DNA of 31,201 nucleotides from Gammaproteobacteria bacterium (lineage in GTDB: Bacteria > Pseudomonadota > Gammaproteobacteria > Pseudomonadales > Pseudohongiellaceae): assembly GCA_016762995.1 (NCBI GenBank), contig JAESUT010000139.1, positions 1 through 31,201 of the forward strand, read 5' to 3'. Position 1 is the stretch's first letter, and each line of letters starts with the position of its first letter. The position numbers and the translations under genes are program-made. The notes beneath the pieces were generated by a model that was not told where the DNA came from, searched no databases, and saw only the letters and a list, made by a program, of their open reading frames with translations. Shown here piece by piece: positions 22,381-31,120 of the stretch.

Positions 22381-24494
22381 TCGATATTTTTCAGTCTCGT
22401 AATGCATTACCTATGATATTCCAGACCGAAATAGCGGAATGCGGCTTAGCCTGTTTGGCCATGGTAGCCAACTATCATGGTAAGTTTTCAGATATACGTA
22501 CTTTGCGAGAAAGTCTTTGTATGCCCCCTGGTGGAGCATCTGTAAAACACTTACTGCAAGCCGCTCTACAACTCGATCTACGAGGGAGACCTCTTAAACT
22601 CGATCTTAGTGATATTGCGCAGCTGACTTTGCCTGTAATTCTGCATTGGGACACAGACCACTTCGTTGTACTTAAGAAGGTCACTAGGAAGTCATTCGTT
22701 ATCCACGACCCTGCGATGGGTATACGAAAATACAGTCTACCTGAGCTGGATCGTCACTTCACCGGAATTGCAATCGAGTTGTCTCCAACTGTTTCGTTCA
22801 CGCGAGAAAGGCAGGGCAAAGAATACTCTTTGAAAGAGCTTTTTAAGGTAACACCTAGCTTTCGCCGGGCTATCAGGCAGGTCTTCTTTCTCTCACTCTT
22901 GCTACAGGTGCTGTCGCTCGTCTTCCCGCTTTATCTACAGCTGGTGATTGACCAAGGACTCAGCAAGGGAGACATGGACATTATTTTTCTCGTCGCTCTG
23001 CTTTTTTCGCTAGTGATTCTAGCGAAGGCAAGTGTTGCTTATTTCAGAGGAGTGGTGCTACTACAATTCTCCAGTCAACTGGGTTTTCAAATGATAAGTA
23101 ATACCTTCGCGCACCTGCTTAGGCTACCCCTATCGTACTTTGAGAAAAGAGAGATGGGGGATATTGTTTCCCGGTTTTCTTCACTCGATAATATCAAACA
23201 ACTCGTCACCCAGGAGATGATAACGGTAATAGTAGACGGTTTGTTTTCTTTGCTAACCTTTTTCTTGTTATTTCTCTACAGCCCGACCCTCGCATTTGTA
23301 GCGCTTCTTTTCGTAGTCGCATTGTCGTTGATCCGTCTTCTAGCTATACCTAGGGAAAAATCGTATCGACAGGAAGTGTTACAAAGCGGAGCTAAGCAAC
23401 AGACTAGATTCATGGAAAATATTCGATGTATAGCGGTAACCAAGAGTTATGGCATAGAGTCTGAACGCCTGTTGGAGTGGCAGAACTACTATGCTTATTT
23501 TATACGTTCAAGCTATAGACTTGGACATCTGCAACTGAGCCTAACTACTTTGCACAGTCTTCTATTCGGCATAGACCATGTTGTGACGATCTACCTTGGA
23601 TCTGCTGCAATATTCAGTGGCCAGCTGACCATAGGCCAATTGATGAGTTTCATTTTCCTAAAGCAAAATTTTTCTGGATCGGTAGCGGCAATGCTTCCTA
23701 AACTAGCGGAAATAAAGCTCTTAAGGCTGGAGCTCGATAGGGTATCCGATATAGTCTTTGAAGAACCGGAACTGAATTTTCAAGACACCAACCTCCTCAA
23801 GCTTGGAATTTCTGGCGCCATCGAGGCAGAGGGCCTTGGCTTTAGCTATTCCACGGCACAGGCCGAATTATTTGGGAATCTTAACTTCAGCATCGTAGCA
23901 GGTGAATTCTGCGCGATCTCCGGGTATTCAGGATGCGGTAAATCGACACTCCTAAAATTACTGCTTTGCTTAGCTGCGCCTTCAACGGGCGTAATTCGTG
24001 TTGATGGACATACGATTCCTGAACTGGGAGTGAGCCATTATCGGTCACAAGTTGTAGCGGTACTCCACGGAGACGGCTTGTTGTCTGGATCTCTTGCTTA
24101 CAACGTGCACCTAGAGACGGAGCCGTTAAATCTAAAGCGACTAGAAGCGGCGTGCCGAATATGTTGCATCTTTGATGATATAAGCCAGCTTCCTATGGGG
24201 TTTAACACACAGGTAGGTGAGATGGGAGTGGCCCTTTCTGCAGGCCAGGTTCAACGGGTTCTACTTGCTAGGGCGCTCTACCGACATCCAAAAATAGTAG
24301 TACTGGATGAGGCGCTATCTCACCTAAGTACGAATGTGGCGCGTAAGATCATCGCGGGCATTCGAGATTCTAAGACTACTCTAATTCTTGTAACACATAA
24401 TCCGGATCTGATTAGCCTCGCTGACTATTCGCTCGTATTGGGCGAGCAGAATTCGGGGCAAGCGGTGCCTAGGGAGGTAAGACGAGATATATGA
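22377..24494 (+). CDS. Peptidase C39-containing ABC exporter (double-glycine leader processing)
   Basis: This 705-residue half-transporter both cleaves a leader peptide and exports the cargo. The N-terminal C39 domain (about 5-130) has a complete triad C22 (AECGLAC), H95 (DHFVVL) and D111 (HDPAMG), with the same C-H-D spacing as I recall for the colicin V exporter CvaB. Six membrane helices lie in about 165-440. The ATPase domain shows Walker A G516-YSGCGKS-523, signature L620-SAGQ (second residue pair differs from LSGGQ), Walker B with D644-E645, and H-loop LVTHN. The D-loop is unusual (SHLS rather than SALD). It would pair with the upstream HlyD adaptor and an unlinked TolC. Confidence 0.92.
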   Translation: MIDIFQSRNALPMIFQTEIAECGLACLAMVANYHGKFSDIRTLRESLCMPPGGASVKHLLQAALQLDLRGRPLKLDLSDIAQLTLPVILHWDTDHFVVLKKVTRKSFVIHDPAMGIRKYSLPELDRHFTGIAIELSPTVSFTRERQGKEYSLKELFKVTPSFRRAIRQVFFLSLLLQVLSLVFPLYLQLVIDQGLSKGDMDIIFLVALLFSLVILAKASVAYFRGVVLLQFSSQLGFQMISNTFAHLLRLPLSYFEKREMGDIVSRFSSLDNIKQLVTQEMITVIVDGLFSLLTFFLLFLYSPTLAFVALLFVVALSLIRLLAIPREKSYRQEVLQSGAKQQTRFMENIRCIAVTKSYGIESERLLEWQNYYAYFIRSSYRLGHLQLSLTTLHSLLFGIDHVVTIYLGSAAIFSGQLTIGQLMSFIFLKQNFSGSVAAMLPKLAEIKLLRLELDRVSDIVFEEPELNFQDTNLLKLGISGAIEAEGLGFSYSTAQAELFGNLNFSIVAGEFCAISGYSGCGKSTLLKLLLCLAAPSTGVIRVDGHTIPELGVSHYRSQVVAVLHGDGLLSGSLAYNVHLETEPLNLKRLEAACRICCIFDDISQLPMGFNTQVGEMGVALSAGQVQRVLLARALYRHPKIVVLDEALSHLSTNVARKIIAGIRDSKTTLILVTHNPDLISLADYSLVLGEQNSGQAVPREVRRDI

Positions 24495-24520
24495 GAAGAG
24501 AAACGGAAAGACAGCGATTG

Positions 24521-24528
24521 AAGGGAGG
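24521..24528 (+). promoter_or_regulatory. Strong ribosome binding site of the RAYT-like gene
   Basis: AAGGGAGG lies 8 nt before the ATG at 24537. A strong site argues that this transposase-like gene is still translated. Confidence 0.5.
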
Positions 24529-24536
24529 CGCAGAGA

Positions 24537-25220
24537 ATGATGGCCACTAGAAGCCTAATTCCCGGGAAGACCTATTTCGCTGTAATAAAACAGAGAACAT
24601 TCGGTACTGGATTTTTCGATGATGCTTGCAAAGATTTCTATCTACGCCGTCTCCTGAATTGTCAGAATGCCTTCCAAGTACAGCTCCATGCTTATCTTCT
24701 TATGAAGAAAGACATATTTCTGATAGTTACGTCGTTGACGCCATTGGGTTTCGATTCATTCGTTAGGTTTCTTAACGCTAGTTATAGCAGGTACTATTTG
24801 ATTCGCTTTGCACGTGGTGTCCTAGCTTGGCAGAATGAACCACTCGTTTGTCGGCTACCAGGCGACAAACTCGTTCTTGATTGCCAAAAATTTGTCGAGC
24901 GTTATGTGCTTAACTTTGGTATCGAGAATCATCCAGGTGAGTATGGCTATTCTAGCTACTGTGCGAACGCATTTACGCGCAGTCCATGTTTCTTGCAGCG
25001 CCATCGAGCAGTTCGACAATTCATAAATATTGAAGCCAATGGGCTTCAACGATATCGAGATTTTGTCGCCACACCATTCTGTAAAGAGTATGAGCGATTC
25101 TTACAGAGCCGGCTGCTCTCCGGGCGAGCGCTGTTGCAGCAGAAATCGTCATTTAAGCTCGAGAACAATAGGGCTTTGACCGAAATAGAGAAAAGCGGCA
25201 CAATAGCTACCATTGCATGA
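24537..25220 (+). CDS. RAYT/Y1-transposase-like protein with degenerate HUH site
   Basis: This 227-residue protein has the sequence skeleton of REP-associated tyrosine transposases: GKTYFAVIKQR at the start, FFDDACKDFYLRRLL, H51-AYLLM, then SFVRFLNASYSRYYL, and ERY123VLNFGIENHPGEYGYSSY near 121-142. In active proteins the segment after HAYxLM reads NHVH (metal-binding HUH). Here it is K58-D59-I60-F61, so both His are gone, while a Tyr at the nucleophile region (Y123) seems kept. It is intact, has a strong ribosome site and lies 42 nt after the exporter gene. That suggests domestication or reuse rather than a decaying insertion. Function is unknown: DNA/RNA binding, regulation, or a role in cargo handling are all possible. 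Confidence 0.75.
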   Translation: MMATRSLIPGKTYFAVIKQRTFGTGFFDDACKDFYLRRLLNCQNAFQVQLHAYLLMKKDIFLIVTSLTPLGFDSFVRFLNASYSRYYLIRFARGVLAWQNEPLVCRLPGDKLVLDCQKFVERYVLNFGIENHPGEYGYSSYCANAFTRSPCFLQRHRAVRQFINIEANGLQRYRDFVATPFCKEYERFLQSRLLSGRALLQQKSSFKLENNRALTEIEKSGTIATIA

Positions 25221-25336
25221 CGGAATAGGGATTGTAGAGGGAATTGGTAAGGCGATACAGTCTCGCAGGGAAGGTGCCATGTTAACTTTCATCTGACTGC
25301 GAAAACTGACCACGGCGTCAGCTAGATCGAGCGGAA
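25221..25336. other. Gap between the RAYT-like gene and the membrane protein gene
   Basis: The 116 nt were read in all forward frames for a small peptide gene with a double-glycine leader. None was found; only frames of a few codons occur. No clear promoter or terminator is visible. Confidence 0.5.
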
Positions 25337-26314
25337 ATGCGTATGCTACATAAATCAAATTTTTACCCTTTCTATGACCCATATAGCGATGGTGGCGGGC
25401 TAGGCTATGGAAGTAAGCTAGTCATTTCACTCGGCTTTGGTGCTTGCTATGCATGGCTTCAATATTATTCTCTGCCGGATAAGACGGTTTTCTTTAGCGA
25501 GAATTGCTGGAGACTCGCTCTAATAATCTCAACGTCGTTTTTTGCACTTTATGTTGCTACGGATGTTTTTCGAAACAATCTTAATATGATACGCGAAATC
25601 GAAGATAAGTATGCCGGTAGCCTAAAGGTTGTTGATGAAGTGATGAGCGACAAATGGCTGCTTCTTGCGGGGTTTGCGTTTGGAACGGTAAACACTACAA
25701 TAGGACACGTTTTAGGCGTGCCATCGGTTTTTTTCGAATCAACTCCTTCCTTAGTGATGATCTATTTTGGATTTTTCTTAGGCGGATTTACCAGCGGAAT
25801 GGGCCTACTAGCTATCGGCGCTGTGATAATGCTCTATCTAAAATTCGCTCCCAGCCTTCAGTACACATTGGACCCTAACAATCCTGATGGTAACGGTGGC
25901 ATTAAGAAGCTCGGAGATTCACTCTGGTTCTTCGGCGGTCTAATTGGAGTCATTGGGTTTTTGATCAGCATGTATATGTTCGGAGTTTCTTGGACTTATA
26001 TGCATAAGCCGTATGTCCAATTTATTTTTCTGTTTTGGGTCTCTCTACCTTATGTTTTGGCAGTATCTATAGTGTTGATACCTGGCCTCGCTGTAAGGCG
26101 TCAAGTTTCTTACTATAAGTCATACAAGTCTGGCCAGCTTAAACAGGAGAAGGTAAAGCTGTATTCGAGTTATAAACAGTTCAAACCTAGGGAAGATGAA
26201 GAGATTATCTCGGAAAAGAAAGAACTTGGAGAAAAATTAGAACGAATTCAAAGTGAACTAGAAACGCTCAAGAAGATGCGAAATTCGCATATCGATGGAA
26301 AGAACTCGGACTAA
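25337..26314 (+). CDS. Unrecognised multi-pass membrane protein with C-terminal coiled coil
   Basis: I do not recognise a family. The 325 residues contain about six hydrophobic segments (near 26-45, 58-77, 107-127, 137-165, 195-215 and 226-252). A charged cytosolic tail (258-325) follows, with a heptad-like EEIISEKKELGEKLERIQSE region suggesting a coiled coil. Between helices 4 and 5 is a polar loop with DPNNPDGNGG. ATGs at 25337 and 25343 are both possible starts. It is the last plus-strand gene of the accessory cassette, 116 nt after the RAYT-like gene, and converges with gcvP 27 nt downstream. It might be an immunity or accessory factor of the exporter, or unrelated. Confidence 0.7.
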   Translation: MRMLHKSNFYPFYDPYSDGGGLGYGSKLVISLGFGACYAWLQYYSLPDKTVFFSENCWRLALIISTSFFALYVATDVFRNNLNMIREIEDKYAGSLKVVDEVMSDKWLLLAGFAFGTVNTTIGHVLGVPSVFFESTPSLVMIYFGFFLGGFTSGMGLLAIGAVIMLYLKFAPSLQYTLDPNNPDGNGGIKKLGDSLWFFGGLIGVIGFLISMYMFGVSWTYMHKPYVQFIFLFWVSLPYVLAVSIVLIPGLAVRRQVSYYKSYKSGQLKQEKVKLYSSYKQFKPREDEEIISEKKELGEKLERIQSELETLKKMRNSHIDGKNSD

Positions 26315-26341
26315 CCGAGCCCCACCACCTCTGCCTACTGA

Positions 26342-29290
26342 CTATTCATAGCTCTCGATGCTTGGGCAGGCACAGAATAAATTCCTATCCCCATATACAT
26401 TGTCGATTCGGTTTACACTTGGCCAGTACTTGTTCGAAGCAACTGCGTCCTCCGGTTGATTAGGGTAGGCGGCCTGCATTTTACTGTAAGGCCTGTCCCA
26501 GCTCTCATCCATCATGTCGGCGAGGGTGTGGGGTGCATTTTTTAGCGGATTATTCTCCGCGTCGATGTTACCTGACTCAACGTCTGCGATTTCCTTGCGA
26601 ATTTGGATCAGTGCGTCGATGAATCTATCAAGCTCCGCTTTCGACTCGCTCTCGGTCGGCTCAATCATCAACGTTCCAGCTACCGGGAAAGACATAGTTG
26701 GTGCGTGGAAACCAAAATCCATAAGTCGCTTGGCGACATCTTCCTCGCTAATGCCCGAGCTGAGCTTGAGCGGGCGTAGATCGATAATACATTCATGAGC
26801 CACCATGCCGTTGCGTCCGGTATAGAGCACTGGGTAGTGCTCTGCCAACCTAACGGCGATGTAGTTCGCACTGAGTATTGCGACCTGAGTCGCCTTCAAT
26901 AGTCCCTCTGCGCCCATCATGGCGATGTACATCCAAGAAATTGGCAATATTCCGGAGCTGCCCCAAGGTGCGGCAGAGACCGCGCTGTTACTAGCCTCTG
27001 GGCCATCCAGTTTAATCAGGGAATGGTTTGCTAGGTAGGGCACGAGGTGCTTCTTTACTCCGATGGGCCCCATGCCTGGGCCGCCGCCACCATGTGGAAT
27101 GCAAAATGTTTTGTGTAGGTTTACGTGAGAGACATCAGCTCCGATATCAGCGGGCTTCGCTACTCCAACCTGCGCATTGAGATTGGCGCCGTCCATATAG
27201 ACCTGCCCGCCATGATCATGAACTATCTGGCAGATTTCTTTTACGGCTTCCTCGTACACTCCGTGTGTGGAAGGATAGGTAATCATTAGTGCGGCGAGGC
27301 TATCGATATTTTCTTTAGCCTTACTGCGCAGATCTTCAACATCGATGTTGCCATTGTCGTCGCAGGCAACGACTACAACCTTCATGCCAATCATCTGCGC
27401 GCTGGCAGGATTCGTGCCGTGTGCCGAGCTAGGTATTAGGCATACATCCCTAGCCCCCTCGCCTGTGCTTGCAAGGTACTTTTTGATGGCCAGCAGGCCA
27501 GCGTATTCTCCCTGTGCACCCGAGTTTGGTTGCATACTCACGGCATCGAATCCGGTAATTACCTCTAACATTTTTTCCAGGCCAGAGATCATCTGTTGGC
27601 AGCCTGCCATCTGTTCTATTGGTGTGAACGGGTGTGGCTTTGCAAACTCAGGCCAACTAATTGGCGCCATCTCGGCAGCGGCGTTAAGTTTCATCGTGCA
27701 GGAACCCAATGCGATCATCGCATGGGTAAGTGAAATATCTTTGTCTTCGAGCTTCTTCAAATAACGCATCATTTCAGTTTCACTGTGATAGTTATTGAAG
27801 TTGGGATGTTGTAAGTACGCGCTTTGGCGAATCAGGCTATCTGGGATAACTGCTGCCTTTTCGCCACTTACGATTTGTGCGTCAATGTCGGCGGTTGAAA
27901 GTTTCTGCGCGGCATCGCCGAGAATGATCTGCCAAATACTTTCAACATCTTCACTGGAGGAGCACTCGTCCAGGCTTATGCCGATTGACTTGTCTTGTTC
28001 GGCTCTATCGATACGCAAGTTTATCTTGCTCGTTTTCGCACGCTCCAATATAGCACCAAGATTGTCAGCACCTATTTTAAGGGTAAGGGTATCGAAGAAG
28101 TTTTCGTTAACTATTTCAATGCCTGCATTTTGTAATCCTGCGGCCAAAATAGAAGTTAACCGATGAATTCGCTGAGCAATATTTTTAAGACCTTTGGGCC
28201 CGTGATACATCGCATACAGGGCGGAAATATTTGCTAACAGTACCTGCGCGGTACAAATATTGCTGTTCGCCTTCTCGCGGCGTATATGTTGCTCACGAGT
28301 CTGTAGCGCCATACGAAATGCTTGGCGCCCGCGCGTGTCTATTGAGACGCCGATGATGCGGCCGGGAACGGCGCGCTTGTATTCTTCTTTAGTAGCGAAG
28401 TAGGCGGCATGCGGGCCGCCGTACCCCATGGGTACGCCGAAGCGCTGCGTAGTGCCGGTAACGACATCTGCCCCCATTTCACCTGGTGGTTTTAGTAGTG
28501 TTAGGCTCATTAGGTCGGCCGCGACTATCGCGATCGCTTTGTGCTCATGCAATTGGCTGATAATCTCAGTGAGGTCTCGAGCCTCGCCGGTTGCCGCAGG
28601 GTACTGAAAAATAGCACCAAACAATTCGGACAGATCGGCATCCTTGATATCACCTATGACTAGCTCGAAGCCGAAACATTCTGCTCGAGTCTTTATGACA
28701 TCGATTGTCTGCGGGAAACAATGCTGATCAACGAAAAATTTATTTGCCTTTCGGTTTTTGCTCACGCGTTTCGCGAACGACATAGCTTCCGCAGCGGCAG
28801 TAGCCTCATCAAGCAAGGATGCATTCGCCAAATCCATTGCCGTTAGATCTAGAGTCATCTGTTGAAAATTGAGGAGACACTCTAAGCGGCCCTGTGAAAT
28901 CTCAGGCTGGTAGGGCGTATATGCTGTATACCAACCGGGGTTTTCCAATACGTTGCGTAAGATCACATGTGGCGTAAAGGTGTCATAGTAGCCAAGCCCA
29001 ATAAATGATTTTGCTGTGCTGTTTTGCTCGGCGATTTCTTTTAGCTTCGCCAGTGCAGCATTTTCAGTAAGCGAATCATCTAACTCTAGAGCGCCTTTAA
29101 AGAGAATCGCTTCGGGAACTGTGTTGTTGATAAGGTCATCTAGCGATTCCAAATTTAGCACTTGCAGCATCTGTTCTATTTGAGCTTTGCTCGGGCCAAT
29201 GTGACGATCGATAAATTCGCCGCTGTATTGTAGAGTCTTGAGCGACGGAGCGGAATTGTTCTTAGTCGCCGGAGTGGATTGTGTTTGCAT
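26342..29290 (-). CDS. gcvP: Glycine dehydrogenase (decarboxylating), P-protein
   Basis: This is the PLP-dependent decarboxylase of the glycine cleavage system, which passes the aminomethyl group to the lipoamide of GcvH. Both halves are present: the N-terminal part with [17 protein letters not shown] and [13 protein letters not shown], and the C-terminal part with the PLP lysine K727 in [16 protein letters not shown]. An ATG at 29311 is in frame, but the ATG at 29290 has AAGGA 5 nt upstream and gives 982 residues, still a little longer than the usual 950-960 because of a polar N-terminal tail. It is the third gene of gcvT-gcvH-gcvP, 115 nt after gcvH. Confidence 0.97.
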   Translation of the reverse strand: MQTQSTPATKNNSAPSLKTLQYSGEFIDRHIGPSKAQIEQMLQVLNLESLDDLINNTVPEAILFKGALELDDSLTENAALAKLKEIAEQNSTAKSFIGLGYYDTFTPHVILRNVLENPGWYTAYTPYQPEISQGRLECLLNFQQMTLDLTAMDLANASLLDEATAAAEAMSFAKRVSKNRKANKFFVDQHCFPQTIDVIKTRAECFGFELVIGDIKDADLSELFGAIFQYPAATGEARDLTEIISQLHEHKAIAIVAADLMSLTLLKPPGEMGADVVTGTTQRFGVPMGYGGPHAAYFATKEEYKRAVPGRIIGVSIDTRGRQAFRMALQTREQHIRREKANSNICTAQVLLANISALYAMYHGPKGLKNIAQRIHRLTSILAAGLQNAGIEIVNENFFDTLTLKIGADNLGAILERAKTSKINLRIDRAEQDKSIGISLDECSSSEDVESIWQIILGDAAQKLSTADIDAQIVSGEKAAVIPDSLIRQSAYLQHPNFNNYHSETEMMRYLKKLEDKDISLTHAMIALGSCTMKLNAAAEMAPISWPEFAKPHPFTPIEQMAGCQQMISGLEKMLEVITGFDAVSMQPNSGAQGEYAGLLAIKKYLASTGEGARDVCLIPSSAHGTNPASAQMIGMKVVVVACDDNGNIDVEDLRSKAKENIDSLAALMITYPSTHGVYEEAVKEICQIVHDHGGQVYMDGANLNAQVGVAKPADIGADVSHVNLHKTFCIPHGGGGPGMGPIGVKKHLVPYLANHSLIKLDGPEASNSAVSAAPWGSSGILPISWMYIAMMGAEGLLKATQVAILSANYIAVRLAEHYPVLYTGRNGMVAHECIIDLRPLKLSSGISEEDVAKRLMDFGFHAPTMSFPVAGTLMIEPTESESKAELDRFIDALIQIRKEIADVESGNIDAENNPLKNAPHTLADMMDESWDRPYSKMQAAYPNQPEDAVASNKYWPSVNRIDNVYGDRNLFCACPSIESYE

Positions 29291-29295
29291 TACTG

Positions 29296-29300
29296 TCCTT
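29296..29300 (-). promoter_or_regulatory. Ribosome binding site choosing the gcvP start
   Basis: AAGGA on the minus strand, 5 nt before the ATG at 29290. The alternative ATG at 29311 lacks such a site. Confidence 0.5.
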
Positions 29301-29372
29301 GCAGAAAACATAATTCATCTTTGATATTGATGTTGCTAATAGAGATGAAAATTTAATCGATGGGCTGTAGTT

Positions 29373-29389
29373 GGCGAAGAATATTCGCC
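29373..29389. repeat. Intercistronic hairpin between gcvH and gcvP
   Basis: Inverted repeat GGCGAA-GAATA-TTCGCC. There is no T-run on the minus strand, so it is not a classical terminator. In the gcvHP transcript it could affect RNA stability or the ratio of GcvH to GcvP. Confidence 0.45.
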
Positions 29390-29405
29390 GATGTGGCTCA
29401 GCCTC

Positions 29406-29795
29406 TTAACCCTCTTCGCAGTGATCCGAGTAAGCGTCGGCGTCCATCAATTCATCCAGCTCTATCTCGTCACTTATCTTGATTTTGTAAAGCCAACCGT
29501 CGTCGTAGGGAACTGCGTTGACTGTTTCCGGCGCATCAGCGAGCAGCTCATTGGTAGCGATAATTTCGCCAGATATTGGACTGTACACATCCGATGCCGC
29601 CTTAACAGATTCTACAACCGCGACTTCATCTTTTGCGTGAATCGTAGCGCCCACTTCGGGTAGTTCAATGAATACGATATCACCCAATGCATCTTGTGCA
29701 TGATTACTAATGCCTATCGTAGCTGTGCCATCTTCCTCAAGGCGAACCCATTCATGAGTGGCGGCGTATTTAAGATTATCTGGATATGTACTCAC
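29406..29795 (-). CDS. gcvH: Glycine cleavage system H protein
   Basis: This is the lipoyl carrier that shuttles the aminomethyl group between GcvP, GcvT and lipoamide dehydrogenase. Its 129 residues have the usual length. Visible are [32 protein letters not shown], the lipoylated K65 in [19 protein letters not shown], and the C-terminal GWLYKIKI. The start is GTG at 29795, preceded by AGGA about 8 nt upstream. It sits between gcvT (98 nt) and gcvP (115 nt) on the minus strand. Confidence 0.97.
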   Translation of the reverse strand: MSTYPDNLKYAATHEWVRLEEDGTATIGISNHAQDALGDIVFIELPEVGATIHAKDEVAVVESVKAASDVYSPISGEIIATNELLADAPETVNAVPYDDGWLYKIKISDEIELDELMDADAYSDHCEEG

Positions 29796-29893
29796 TAGGT
29801 TTTCCTCATTTAGTCGGTGCGGGTTTCAACTCTATTAGATTGCTGAATCGCTATAAGTTAGTAGAACTAATTACTGCGTGAAATCTCAATCTT

Positions 29894-30982
29894 CTACTCG
29901 AATACTTTCTTGCCGAAGCGAACGAAATTTGGCTTTACTATTCGCACATTGGTCAGCGTACCGCGAATATCTACCTGGCAGGCACCGCTATCAACAGGGA
30001 TTCTAGCTAATGCGATTGAATGCTTCAATGTGGGAGAAAAGCTACCACTAGTAATTACGCCTTCTCCTTTTTCGCAGAGAACCTTCTGACCTTCGCGCAG
30101 CACGCCCCGCTGCTCCAGAACCAATCCAGTAAGCAGTGGCATTGTACCGGCATCGACCTCAGCTAGGTGGGCGGTGACTGCCGCTCGACCAATGAATTCC
30201 CGGTCCTCGGGCTGCCAGGCTATTGTTTGCTGCATATTGGCAGCGATGGGTGAAGTGGTTTCATCCATGTCGTGGCCATAGAGATTCATCCCTGCTTCAA
30301 GACGTAGCGTATCTCTTGCGCCCAAGCCTACAGGTTTGACGCCAACTGCCAATAACTTGTCCCAAATTTCCGGTGCCTCGGTACTGGGCAGAATTAGCTC
30401 GAGGCCCTTTTCCCCCGTGTAGCCGGTGCGCGCAATGAACCAAGAGCCTGACTCGAAGCCACGGAAATTCTTTAGCTCTCTACTTGTGGCGGCGCGGTCA
30501 TCAGTAAGTATCGAACATACTTTGTCGATTGCTTCGGGCCCATGAACCGCTAGGATAGCGAACTGTGGTTGCTCTTCTATACTAACGTCAAAGTCTGCTG
30601 AATGAGTACGCATCCAGGCCAAGTCTTTGTCGCGGGTAGCGCAGTTCACCACTACGCGATAGCCGAAGCTCATTCGGTAGACAATCAGGTCGTCAACAAC
30701 GCCGCCATCCGCATTCAGCATGCCGCTGTATAGAGCCCGCCCGACCTCATCTAACTTGGCGACATCGTTTGCTAATAGATAGCGCAAGAATGCCTTCGCC
30801 CCAGTGCCAGACACATCTACCACTGTCATATGTGATACGTCGAAGATGCCCGCTTGGTTTCGTACCAGATTATGTTCTTCTATCTGGGAGCCATAATTAA
30901 TGGGCATATCCCATCCGGCAAAATTGACCATCTTGGCACCGGAATCGAGATGCTTCTGATATAGAGAGGTATGTTGACCCAT
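29894..30982 (-). CDS. gcvT: Aminomethyltransferase (T-protein)
   Basis: This enzyme transfers the methylene unit from aminomethyl-GcvH to tetrahydrofolate, releasing ammonia. The sequence shows MVNFAGWDMPINYGSQIEEH, AGIFDVSHM, the LLANDVAKL segment with the conserved catalytic Asp, ARTGYTGEKGLEL and GARDTLRLEAGMNLYGHDMD. The ATG at 30982 gives 362 residues and aligns with the family N-terminus (MGQHTSLYQKH). The frame is open to a GTG at 31030 and has an ATG at 31021. None of the three has a convincing ribosome site, so the start is uncertain. It is the first gene of the gcvTHP unit. No glycine riboswitch motif was seen upstream. Confidence 0.95.
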   Translation of the reverse strand: MGQHTSLYQKHLDSGAKMVNFAGWDMPINYGSQIEEHNLVRNQAGIFDVSHMTVVDVSGTGAKAFLRYLLANDVAKLDEVGRALYSGMLNADGGVVDDLIVYRMSFGYRVVVNCATRDKDLAWMRTHSADFDVSIEEQPQFAILAVHGPEAIDKVCSILTDDRAATSRELKNFRGFESGSWFIARTGYTGEKGLELILPSTEAPEIWDKLLAVGVKPVGLGARDTLRLEAGMNLYGHDMDETTSPIAANMQQTIAWQPEDREFIGRAAVTAHLAEVDAGTMPLLTGLVLEQRGVLREGQKVLCEKGEGVITSGSFSPTLKHSIALARIPVDSGACQVDIRGTLTNVRIVKPNFVRFGKKVFE

Positions 30983-31120
30983 TAAATAACACGCTCGAGT
31001 GGAGGGAAGAGAAGCCGCCATTTTACCCACAGCAGGAGTCTTTTAATAGGGGAACCTGAGGTGTTTTAACACTCTATCTTAGGGTAATTAACGGTCGAGG
31101 AATCGTGTAAAAAATTGATC

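Noticed and set aside
24537..25220. Reading the RAYT-like gene as an ordinary active insertion sequence
   Set aside because: No flanking palindromic ends or target duplication seen, and the HUH catalytic residues are missing.
30983..31120. Possible glycine riboswitch upstream of gcvT
   Set aside because: The conserved aptamer signatures were looked for on the minus strand and not seen; the gap is also short for a tandem riboswitch.
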